A stretch of DNA of 64,000 bases, from contig NC_092577.1 in NCBI RefSeq assembly GCF_037975245.1, positions 7,779,001-7,843,000 on the forward strand, read 5' to 3'. The DNA comes from Apostichopus japonicus. Taxonomy: Eukaryota > Echinodermata > Holothuroidea > Aspidochirotida > Stichopodidae. Position numbers and translations under genes: made by a program. Numbering within the stretch: the stretch's first letter is position 1; every line of letters starts with the position of its first letter. Below, piece after piece: positions 11,966 through 22,292 of the stretch. A model generated the notes under the pieces. It was given only the letters and a program-made list of their open reading frames with translations, did no database searches and was not told the origin of the DNA.

Positions 11966-14900
11966 ATGCACCTATGGAGATCCAGCTTTTCTCTTATTGC
12001 AGTATTCCTCGGACTTATTTTATTGCTGTACACACACGGTATACTGAACCAGCAATTTAATCGTAGGACGAAAGCCGAAGTAGTGTCAGTTCACACCTGA
12101 CGTCAAAATTGTCTATATCATCTTTACTGATTTCCGACAGTGTACATCCATGCACTCCGCCGTGGCGCTCCAGCGATAACTGTACCCATCAGCAAGTTCT
12201 TGGAGGAGATGTGGACAAGCAAGTTCTACCTAATGTCAAGTTTGATCAAACGACGAGCCCTTACTTTACCACTGTTAATGTTATGGAAAGGAAAACTGTT
12301 TATCACATAAACGACAAACTCGTGATCAAAATACAGGCAAGAGACTGGAGAAATGAACCAAAACTGTATGGCGGAGACTTTTTCAGGTTTAAGATATTCA
12401 GTATGAATCCTTACTCGGCTTCAAGAGAAGATGAAATGACCGATTTTCAGAATGGGACATACTTTGTATATTTCACTCTGCGGTGGAGTGGTAAGGTCAA
12501 TATTTCTGTAACACTCATTCATCCTGTTGAACTACTTCCGCAGATGACTCTCACTTTGTCTGGGAAGGTCGGATTGAATGTTACCTTTGTAGGCCAGTTC
12601 GTAGCAGGAAATGTAACTGAGGATGTTATCTGTAGGTACGCAGAACTTGAGGTAAGTCGTCGTGGTTTTTCTTTTTGTTACTATCTACAGTAAGTGGCTT
12701 TCGCAAAGGGCTCCGGAGACACGACCCACTAGGAAAATTAGTCGGAGGAAAATGTTCAATTGTGTGGTTTTAAAGCTCCTAAGAAAATACGAACAAACGT
12801 TAAGATCAAATTATAGCCCTATTTCTAGTGTAAAAAATGGCTCTAAATGTTTTTTGTTTATCCCCTGAGGAGGATCAACCGGCGAATCCCTAAGTTTGTT
12901 GGCTTCAACGAATTTAGGACCACGTCTACTTTTTCATTAGCTCATGGAGCTGCCCCTGTCCCTTTGTTGCAGGTTTCTATTTTTATTTGAACCGGTCTCT
13001 CCCCCCCCCCCCCCTCACGCCCAACCTAGCTTTCTACCATCTTAGTAAATTTGTGCGCATGGCTTTTTGCAGTGATAATTATACAGTTGTAATTGAAGTA
13101 AAAAAAAACAAGCGGAATGTACATCTTCATCTAAAACAACATAAAGTCAACTTTGATTAGATGGTAGTTTGCAGACCATTGAAAATGTAGTCCATCTTAT
13201 TCTGAAAGTTAGTCCTCCCTCACGTTTTGTACAACAAACGTACAGCGTCTAAAACTTGTAACTCTCTTAACATGTCCACTACCTGGAATAAGATTTCCAT
13301 GGTTTCCATATAAATATTTTCCATGGGGTCATCATTTATTACCATCATCAACCCCCAGATATGTGACAAAGTATATGAAAACTAAATTATATCCAAACGT
13401 CAACACTTTCTGTAAATTGATTCGATTATATCTTCAACATATGATAGTAACTGCCTTACTTTGCACACACACTCTCACACACACACACAACATCCTTTCG
13501 ACGGTCCTGAATAAGACCATGCAGCGATGGGCATCAAAATAAAAAGATCACGTGATTCCTATAAAAATATTTCATGAATCTTGATGTATATTGACTGCAG
13601 CTTTGTCTTGGGGTTTGAATTGAGCGTTGTTCTGGCGTTCAGTTTCCAAACTTGGTCATATGAAATCAAACCTGTAGGACTGTTTGGCTCCCCTCTGTAC
13701 AATCACCACGTGTACAATAACCTAAGAGTACACAACACACGAGTATTGTGCCCCTTTAAGAATTCTTGGTTCCTACCTGTACATTCTTTGTGCGCTCTCC
13801 AACTCAGAATTGTTTGCGGCAGATCTGCATTGGTTTAGCATTTAGGAGTTATTTGGACATCAACATAGCTACTATATTCTTGGAAAAGCTTTATTAAATG
13901 AGTTTTCTTTTCAATAAGTTGACCTTGTGTAATATTTATCTTTTTCTTTCACAGTGGCCATTTTGCAACTTAAGTAACCCTCGAACCCATGGACCATGGT
14001 ACTGTCAGAAACCTAAGGACCCTAGACTGAAATGCAAAGATTGGAAGTATCATAAAATGTACAAAGGTACTTTCTTAAAATTAGAGGAAAACTTATCACC
14101 GCTTTCTAAGTCGCTTTTAATGAAGTAAGTGCATTTTCATTCAGAACACTACCTCAAATAAGATTTTTAAAGGGAGGGGGTTTGGGGGACAAACCATTTA
14201 TTTTATTTCAACGTTCAACTTCCACGGTTGTGTTCTTGTTCGATTGTTTTTTAATTCTTGTTCACGAGAAAGCATCACATGTAAAGAAATCCTCGGTGTC
14301 TATAGTTCATCTTAAATGAACTACACGATTCTTTTATTTTATCTGAATCTCTTTCCTTTTGATTTTACTTCAAATGGTCGCATTTTTTTTTAATGGTATT
14401 GTTTATATATTTTACAAATTATGTTAATCTTTTAACTTAACTTACTTGACATATCAATGGAAAGGTAATTACATTCGGCGAAGAAGATCTACGTGAAGTC
14501 GTTAACCGTATGATCGAAATAGACTGACAAGAAAACCCATAAAAGAAGACTTTACATAAAACTCATTTTAACGTTTATAATTACAATTTGATAACGGCTA
14601 TTAAGTCCTTATATATCGTGTCTTTTTGGGAATTCTGATTAACTGCTACTAAAAACTCAAATAATCAAGAATATTGGAACCTGAAATATTTGATCACGTC
14701 GACAAATCCTAATCCAAAATGATGTTATAAACAAATATGAATTGGCAATTGCATCTAGGGTCGAATACAACTCAATCCAATATTTGTTTGGAAGGGTGTA
14801 CCAGACTAACAAAGAAACGGTGGAAAAAATTAAAACTTGAGCTAAACTGTGGATAGATTACCATTTAAAAACAGTTATACTAGAAGAATAAGAAGAAATT

Positions 14901-15759
14901 CATCTCTTTTAGAGTGACTTAGTAATTTGTTTGATTCACCAGATCCCATATGGTTAAAATTCCCGCAAATCTGCCGGTGCTTGTTGAAGATGTCTTGAAG
15001 CTAAACCTACCAATAGAAGATAAACGCCGAATGGAGTTATCCTACTGTGCAATGAATGGTACACCTGCTGGAATGCACACGAGTGGCCATTTCTTTCAGA
15101 ATAAATGGTATCCTAACGATTGTAGAGTGGTCGATTTTTCAGTCGATACAGGGATGAAATGTCTTTCACATAAAACTATAGTCTACCATTCTACCATTAG
15201 ACAGGTCTTTGAGTATGTCAAAGACTATTACAAAAGATACTTGGTTCAACTTCCATTACCGGAAGGTGCCATTAAAGGACATGGACCTGTGGAATTGAAG
15301 AGTGTTAAAGATAAGATTTTAATTAAATATCACTTCCATGGCCTACCTAGCTCCGGGACCGGTCTAGTTTTAAGAACAGATTACATAGAATACATAGTAG
15401 ATCGAATCAATTCTAGGAAGGATGGCTGTGAGGTCGTCTACGTGTTGTCACTGTGGGCTCATTTTATAGCCACTGGTAAGATATTCTACGTTCGAAGATT
15501 ATTAGCGATAAAGCAAGCAGTGACTGCGTTTCTTGATCGTTGTCCTAGGTCAAAGGTCATCATTAAAGGCGCTAACACGAAAGACCATCCCACCATATGG
15601 ATTGCTATTGTTTCTAGCGAATGGAATATAGTTCAACATGAGCTAGAATTGAGGAAGATATTTCGAGACGAGAAGAGAGTTGGTTTTATCGATGCTTTCG
15701 ACATAACTAGAGTACAGCCTTTCAAGGATCAAGTTCATCCAGACAGAAAGAGATTTTAA
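11966..15759 (+). CDS. NXPE-family protein (neurexophilin/PC-esterase domain), 4 exons
   Basis: Four exons, 11966-12084, 12141-12651, 13955-14124 and 14943-15759, join with matching phases (2, 0, 2) to 538 codons plus stop, the usual NXPE length. Residues 7-24 (SLIAVFLGLILLLY) form a single signal-anchor, so a type II membrane or Golgi/secretory location is expected. Residues 41-210 form the NXPE N-terminal domain (SPYFTTVNVME, then F.NGTYFVYFTLRWSGK, with several N-glycosylation sequons). Exon 3 gives the Cys-rich linker (WPFC, GPWYCQKP, LKC). Residues 268-538 form the PC-esterase half: GHFFQNKWYPNDC, HSTIRQVFEY, LSLWAHFIATG, VIIKGANTK and KDQVHPD. The usual GDS of SGNH block I is Y348-H349-S350, while D529-xx-H532 is kept, so catalytic activity is doubtful. 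The first intron is only 56 bp (GTCAGT to CCGACAG), the least certain junction. The other donors are GTAAGT. Confidence 0.85.
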
Positions 15760-16255
15760 ACAGAATTTTAACTTATATATGCAAAACAAATCAATGAAAC
15801 AGCCCAACTCTTTGACGTGTATAGACGAAACGTAGCTACGTTTATCTAGATTTTGTTAAAGCTGCATGTGGCGTGAACAGGGGATGGGGTGGAAGCCATG
15901 GGGAAAGACTCCCACCGCCATTTTTTTCCAAAAGCACTGTCGGGGAAGTATTAGACAACTCCTCGAGCCCAAAGACGTCATACGGTGGCAACCCAGGGGG
16001 TGAACGGGTGTACAACTCAACTTGACAAAAAACTTCAGCGCAACTCTGCTTTTTTACCTATAATTATATACCTAGTTCAATCGTAATAAGGGTCATGATT
16101 TTAAAAGTTCAATACATTCTGAGGGAGGATCCTAGACCCCTCACCCCCCCCTACCCACTATCCCCTCAAACCCCTCCCCATATATCATATCCGTCTTCAA
16201 ACCCCCTAGGACCACACAAGCACATTTAAAAATCCTAGATTCACCTCTGGTTCCT
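15760..16255. other. 3' flank of the NXPE-like gene; no feature recognised
   Basis: Probable 3' untranslated and intergenic sequence. No canonical AATAAA was seen close to the stop codon. A C-rich tract lies at about 16140-16200. Confidence 0.4.
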
Positions 16256-17210
16256 CCATAAAGGTCCATGCTCTTACTTAGTCAGTGAGTGTATAAAGGT
16301 CCATGCTCTTACTTAGTCAGTGGGTGGATAAAGGTCCATGCTCTTGTTTAATCAGTGGGTGGATAAAGGTCCATGCCCTTACTTAATCAGTGAGTGGATA
16401 AAGGTCCATGCCCTTACTTAATCAGTGAGTGGATAAAGGTCCATGCTCTTACTTAGTCAGTTGGTGGAAAAAGGTCCATGTTCTTGTTTATTCAGTGGGT
16501 GGATAAAGGAAGGTCCATGCTCTTACTTAGTCAGTGAGTGGATAAAGGTCCATGCTCTTACTTAGTCAGTTGGTGGATAAAGGTCCATGCCCTTACTTAA
16601 TCAGTGAGTGGATAAAGGTCCATGCTCTTACTTAGTCAGTTGGTGGATAAAGGTCCATGCTCCTACTTAATCAGTGAGTGGATAAAGGTCCATGCTCTTG
16701 TTTAATCAGAGAGTGGATGAAGGTCCATGCTCTTACTTAGTCAGTGAGTGGATAAAGGTCCATGATCTTACTTAGTCAGTGAGTGGATAAAGGTCCATGC
16801 TCTTGTTTAATCAGTGAGTGGATAAAGGTCCATGCTCTTGTTTAATCAGTGAGTGGATAAAGGTTCATGCTCTTACTTAGTCAGTGAGTGGATAAAGGTC
16901 CATGCTCTTACTTAGTCAGTGAGTGGATAAAGGTCCATGCTCTTGTTTAATCAGTGGGTGGATAAAGGTCCATGCTCTTACTTAGTCAGTTGGTGGATAA
17001 AGGTCCATGCCCTTGTTAAATCAGTGGGTGGATAAAGGTCCATGCTCTTACTTAGTCAGTTGGTGGATAAAGGTCCATGCCCTTACTTAATCAGTGAGTG
17101 GATAAAGGTCCATGCTCTTACTTAGTCAGTTGATGGATAAAGGTCCAGGCTCTTACTTAATCAGTGGGTGGGTAAATTTACATGGTCTTACTTAATCAGT
17201 GGGTGGAAAT
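16256..17210. repeat. 35-bp minisatellite, about 27 copies
   Basis: Direct repeats of ATAAAGGTCCATGCTCTTAC followed by TTAGTCAGTGAGTGG. Two sequence types interchange: CTTACTTAGTCAG and CTTGTTTAATCAG, with GAGTGG/GGGTGG/TTGGTGG variation. The pattern of alternating types suggests repeated multi-unit duplication or conversion. One unit near 16505 has a short AAGG insertion. Confidence 0.95.
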
Positions 17211-17599
17211 CCTGTGCACGTCACTGAAGTTATCTTTCCAGCATAATTATGTATTGTAGGGAATAAAGAGCTGATACGGGAATTTATAAATAAGAATGTG
17301 TGGCCCTCGGGATCTATGAAGCCTGCTAACATGTCGGGGAGTGCATGTGGAGAACCTGCAACTAGAAAAAGTGGGTGGGTAAAACTTGTCAAAAGGGACT
17401 ATCTGGGGCTTTTAGACTAGAAATAGGTTCTAAACGCAAATGATATGCTAATAAATACTTGTTTTTCGATCTGTCTTCTTTTATTGCAGTGAGGTTGGAA
17501 AGTAATGAAATAGGGGAGAGTATGTGGTGTAATAGACACCGTCACACGCGTTCGATCCACATCTTCATTGTTTGTTATTGTCAGATTCACTTACTGAAT
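17211..17599. other. No feature recognised
   Basis: Spacer between the minisatellite and the second SINE copy. Short frames on both strands lack recognisable domains. Confidence 0.4.
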
Positions 17600-17915
17600 T
17601 ACGAGAGCGTTGTGGTCAAGTGGTTAAGGCAGTGGACTTGTAATCTAAGAATTGCAGGTTCGTGTCCTGGCCAAGATCATTGCGTTGTGTCCTTGGGTAA
17701 GGCACTTAATCTCCTTTGCCTTTCCTTACCCAGGTGTATATAAATGGGGAATTGCTAGATAACATGCCCTTCTCCAGGGCACACCTAGATGTGGTGCACT
17801 GTTTTGTCCCAATAGGGATTCTTTGATTTGTGCACACTTTTGGTGTGTAGTTGTGACAAGTTACCAATGACCAGGGGTTAACTTGTGAAGTCGTGTGAGG
17901 GAGTCTTCGCCTAAA
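17600..17915 (+). mobile_element. tRNA-derived SINE, copy 2
   Basis: This is the better-preserved copy. Box A-like TGGTCAAGTGGTTAAGG at about 17613 and box B-like GGTTCGTGTCC at 17657-17667 have tRNA spacing. The body then matches copy 1 (CATTGCGTTGTGTCCTTGG, GGTGTGTAG, GACAAGTTACCAATGACCAG). The 3' ends differ: here GAAGTCGTGTGAGGGAGTC with no TAA tail. An internal pol III promoter is expected from the boxes. Confidence 0.85.
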
Positions 17916-18779
17916 ACAAAACTGTAAACCTTCGACTTTCAACTTGCTTTACATACGCGTATAGTTATAGGATGTCTACAATGTCTTACAATGAATATTA
18001 CATAATTATGCAACGATTGATGAGAGAAACTCTCTATAACTTGAAATAGGCCTATCATTCATTTTATTACCGTAAACCCCTGGTGTAGATAGATCGATCT
18101 GTCCTAGTGTATTATGTGTGAACGCAACATGTCTTTATCTAACATGATGAAATGTAAAAACCATTAAAACATTTTATAACCGATCCCGTCATTTCATCAT
18201 TATCGCATATTACTCTTTGTATATGCCATCATTCCCTTTCTAAAGCTCTTCTGAAATATATGTACTTTTCATATTGTTTGGCTTTTCTTTGTTCCAATGA
18301 TGTTTAACAAAGGTTATGCTTCAACACAAAAGCGAAACTAATTGTTTGTCCGATTCAGCATATGATCAGATTCTATATCAGAGCCTTCATAACTGAATCT
18401 GTATGATGTATGACTGTGGTGCAATAATACACAGTACTGCAGTTTAGTCGTGTATATTAAATAGTCATTATCTGACTGATAATATCAGATATTAACATAC
18501 GCGCCAGGTGTTTACAGACACTCCTTAGTCAGTGGAACATTTTAAATAGTGATGTGTGGGCGCGTGTGTATAGAAGCTGGAAAGATTCCGTCAGTTTAGA
18601 AAACGGTGTCGAGGAACAGCAAAATCACCTTGTCTATCTTATGTCTAGCATTTCTAAATTGTCACAAGTAGTCTTTCCTCGCCCTATAGACTGTATTTCA
18701 CTCCCGCCAAAAGCCTGCTATAATTAGAGCGATACTTTTGACTTCCCTCAGAACGATTGTTTAGTTATATTTAAGGTGC
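17916..18779. other. No feature recognised
   Basis: AT-rich sequence. The part from about 18530 may be decayed upstream sequence of the LINE fragment that follows, but no motif proves it. Confidence 0.35.
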
Positions 18780-19060
18780 CTTGCCGTACGCTTTCTGAAG
18801 CTAAACTACAATATTTCCAATTCAGGTTCATACGCCTCATCTTAGGAACCAATCGGCTTTTACATTTCATGCAAAAAGTTGCTTCCCGCTCTGTACATTT
18901 TGCAAAATTGAAGAGGACACTATTGAACATTTATTCTGGTCCTGTCATGTGACGTCTAATTTCCTTTGGATTGCCAGCAGAACATTGTTGGTAGACAGTT
19001 TATTTGCTCAAAAGAGATTTTTTCTTCTGCTCGTAGAAAAAACATGGCATTAAGGACTTG
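18780..19060 (+). pseudogene. LINE C-terminal fragment with RT zinc-binding domain
   Basis: The plus strand reads SEAKLQYFQFRFIRLILGTN, then after a frameshift CTFC, KIEEDTIEHLFWSC. This is a zf-RVT-type knuckle with spacing C-x2-C-x8-H-x4-C (codons at 18892, 18901, 18928 and 18943). The domain is found at the C-terminus of L1/Tx1-like non-LTR retrotransposons, downstream of the reverse transcriptase. The frameshift near 18880 and the lack of an RT core mark it as a dead fragment. Confidence 0.7.
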
Positions 19061-19399
19061 TTTTTCTCATTCAATAAATGAACTTTGAGACTCTTCTTAC
19101 TGTTATATTTATGTAGAAGCATGGACAATCTCTGATTTTTTGGTTGTTTTATTATTCACTGTGCATTGCTATACATGTGTGTGTGTGTGTTTATGTACGT
19201 ACGTTCGTGTTTGTAGGCATATGTGTCTATGTATTTGTATGTGTATGTACATTTTTGGGTGTGTGTACGCCTGAGTTTTGTATTCACTGTGTTACGAGGG
19301 CCCATTGTAGCGTAACGCTAGTCACTGTTAGTGAGAAACCTAATGTTATAATATAGGAAGTATTTGAAATGGCGTTCGGGACGAATCAATATTTGAAAA

Positions 19400-20402
19400 A
19401 ATTAGGTCGGGTTACCGTGACAGAATGTTATTTATGTAATGAGCAATACACGATTGTTCTGGTATATTCCTTATGATGACACGCTGGTCTTGGTATCCCG
19501 TCGGCTTACGTGAAATCCCGTTTTACGCTGTGCTCGCATCTTTGTGGTTTCTCTGGAATGTTCGCGAGATATGCAAAGGACTTCCGGGAACGGAGAAACT
19601 GGGTCGAGTTGTTACTCAGGTGTATCGAGAAAGATCCAGATGATTCTTGACATGGCGAATCGTATAAAAACCGGCCCCAGATCGAAAAGTCTCTCAGTTT
19701 CTGAACGATTACAAGCGACGACACATATTATACCATTCTACTATATATCGTCAGTGCTCAACTGCCAGTAGTTTCTGAGGGATTCAGATATCGATACCAA
19801 GATTGATTCTACACTTCCATTCAGAAGTTTGAAGAGGACTTTGCTGTGAAACTACAGTTTTCCAGTCTTTATTTCGGAGAAGGTGAAGAATTTCTGTCTC
19901 CGTTGAGGAAGTTCTTTACGCCAGGAGTTGGTGGCTATAAAGCTGATTTTGGACTGACTCAGGTAAAATGTAGTCGGCGAAAAGTTCGACTTGTGCTTCA
20001 CTCGATTGTGGCTGGAAGTCCGTCTTCTATTTTGGAGCATCGCCGGAAAGAAGGTGACTGCTGTTTCTGGGATCGCGAGAAACTTCGTCGAGGACCAGTG
20101 AATTTCGCGGTACAACGGACCGAGAATCGTCGTCATCAAGGTCTTGACCGCTGAGGGATATCGCCGTTGGAAGAGACCAGCGTGTTTTAAAGTGTATCCT
20201 ATCTTGTTAAGTTTGTGAGTAATTTTCTATATATTTGTAATTACCACTTGTTGTTGTTGGTTCAAACTCCATTGTTCAATATAGTTTACGTTCTCATTCA
20301 AATTCTCTAGACTCGTCAATTTGTCTGTGTTCCTTCCAGAAACGAACCCAGGCTTGTGTCACGTTAAAAATTAATTATCAAGAACTCTCGCATTCCAACG
20401 TA
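19400..20402 (+). mobile_element. Possible LTR-like segment (weak)
   Basis: A TATA-like CGTATAAAAACCGG near 19663, a downstream GTGAGTAATTTTC near 20214 and an end at CGTAACA (20402) recall the layout of the solo LTR at 28784-29739, which has CTATATAAGC, GTGAGTAAATTA and an end in CGTAACA-ACA. No matching TGT start with a target duplication was found, so the bounds are uncertain. The overlapping frames at 19846-20154 (plus) and 19852-20139 (minus) have no recognised domain. Confidence 0.25.
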
Positions 20403-22292
20403 ACAACTGAAGGTATGATTTTATGGATATGTATATTTATGTATCGGTATCAGAAGAGAATAAGAAATACTCATTTCAGATTCAATTTTCCGCATTGTGT
20501 AAAAATATTCCTTTGTATCATTCAGATGACATACCTATGTTGTTATCGGAACTCTAAATATAATCGATGTACCGTATACATGTATAATAATCGTGAATAA
20601 ATGACATGAAAAAAAAATGAAAAAAAGGACCCAATGACCGATATTTCAAAGGTGAATTGGTGAAATTCACTCTGTTATCAAGACCTTCAATGCGCACGTG
20701 TTACTGCTGTGGTCACATGAGCGTATGTACGATGTTAATCTAACAGCAACATATATGTAATTAAATGTAAGGTGAACCAGTTAAATGGGTACGTGTACAT
20801 ATAGTTTCACTATACCTAACTGAAGTATTTATATGAATACCAATGTAAGATAGCATACATAACTGAAGTATATATATAAATACCAATGTAAGATAGCATA
20901 CATTATACTAAATTGCATCTAAGCAAGAGAAGGATTGCCAGCGTGCTATACTCAGGGTATCTAAGACGGATATAAAACCTGGTCCGACTCGGAGTGCTTT
21001 TGACAGCCATGTCCCTGGCAGGATCTGGAATTACACCCTTAAGTTTTCCTCAAGTGTGTTATGAATAAAAAACGCACTATTCTCAATCCATCTTTGATTT
21101 CGGTCCCTTTCATTATATTTCGTGTACCTTCATATTTTCCAAAGCACACCAGGGACCTTGAGATGCATGACTTCATCCCCTCCTTGTCCACCTTACCCTC
21201 ATCGTGAGGCCTGTCCGATCTGGGGCTATCTATATACATGGGCAACAACATATATACGAAGTCACAATTTCGTTCCTAAACGTGGCTTTTCTCTCTAATG
21301 CCATAGCTACATAGTGCATGATATTCATGCGAGAACAAATATACACAGGCCTTTTGGAAGCCATATATTTACTATTATTTATAAGATCACTAATCGATAT
21401 GGCCTGCCGTATATGATGATAACCTACTTTCATTCTGGATGAATATGTATATATGTCGATACGTGAGATGTTATTTATCATCTCTTAGCGTCTTGACGAA
21501 TACGGCTAACTTTCTATTAACAGCTCAATTCTGTTTCGAAGAAGATAATATAGATAGATGATAATGAAGATGGAGAAGGCGATGGGGATGGCGATGGTTT
21601 CGAATGCCCCAACCCTCCTCCCCCACCGGATTCCCCCTCCTTCATCAAATTGATTACCCTTACAATTTAAATGTAGGACCTACTCCGCGATGTATCGTCT
21701 GTAGCGCACCCTGTACGGAACTAGACGCACCGTAAAGAACTACTGCACATAGGCTATGTTAATTTATGGCGCTACCGACCTGGGAGTTTGCTCAAAAGCT
21801 AGCGTGGATGTCAACTTTGCAGAACGCATGCATCTAACGCTAGGCAATATTTATGTAACGAATAAATAATTATTTTGTAAGCAACCGCGAAGAACACGAT
21901 ACAATGTGATAAGGTCACAACGCGGTATTCCCTGTTAACATACATACACACGTGAAAAAATCGCGCATCACGCGCACTCTCCAAGCATAGTATTTACAAG
22001 GAGAAATATGGATACATTTTTATCTTCGTGCGCAACCTTAGAACCAAAATCCAGTGATTGTGTTACAACGCGGTATTCGACGCAGTAGCATATATCTGTT
22101 AACCAAAACATACACGTATGAACAAATGCGCGTGCACTCCACTATATGCTAATGTGACTGTATTGCGTCACAGATGAAACCATAAGTTTTGTACACAAAC
22201 AAAGATCCAGATAAAGAAGATGATCGCTTCAGAGTGTCACATGCAGCGGCCTGGTTGTATTTCTTCATCTCGAAGTCTAGAAAGTTAAAACC
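20403..22292. other. No gene recognised; contains short local duplications
   Basis: A 46-bp unit (AACTGAAGTAT...AATACCAATGTAAGATAGCA) is tandemly duplicated at about 20818-20904. Two related segments with CAACGCGGTATTC and GCGCRTGCACTC lie at about 21917-21995 and 22067-22142, just upstream of the micro-exon gene. A GAT-rich stretch lies at about 21550-21600. Confidence 0.5.

Noticed and set aside
13581-13838. 85-codon plus-strand frame
   Set aside because: Lies inside intron 2 of the NXPE-like gene and lacks a domain.
16256-17210. Possible CRISPR-like array
   Set aside because: Repeats are directly adjacent with no unique spacers, and the sequence is eukaryotic; it is a minisatellite.
17600-17700. 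Functional tRNA gene
   Set aside because: Box A and B are present, but the acceptor stem does not close and the same body recurs at 4.7 kb, so it is a SINE.
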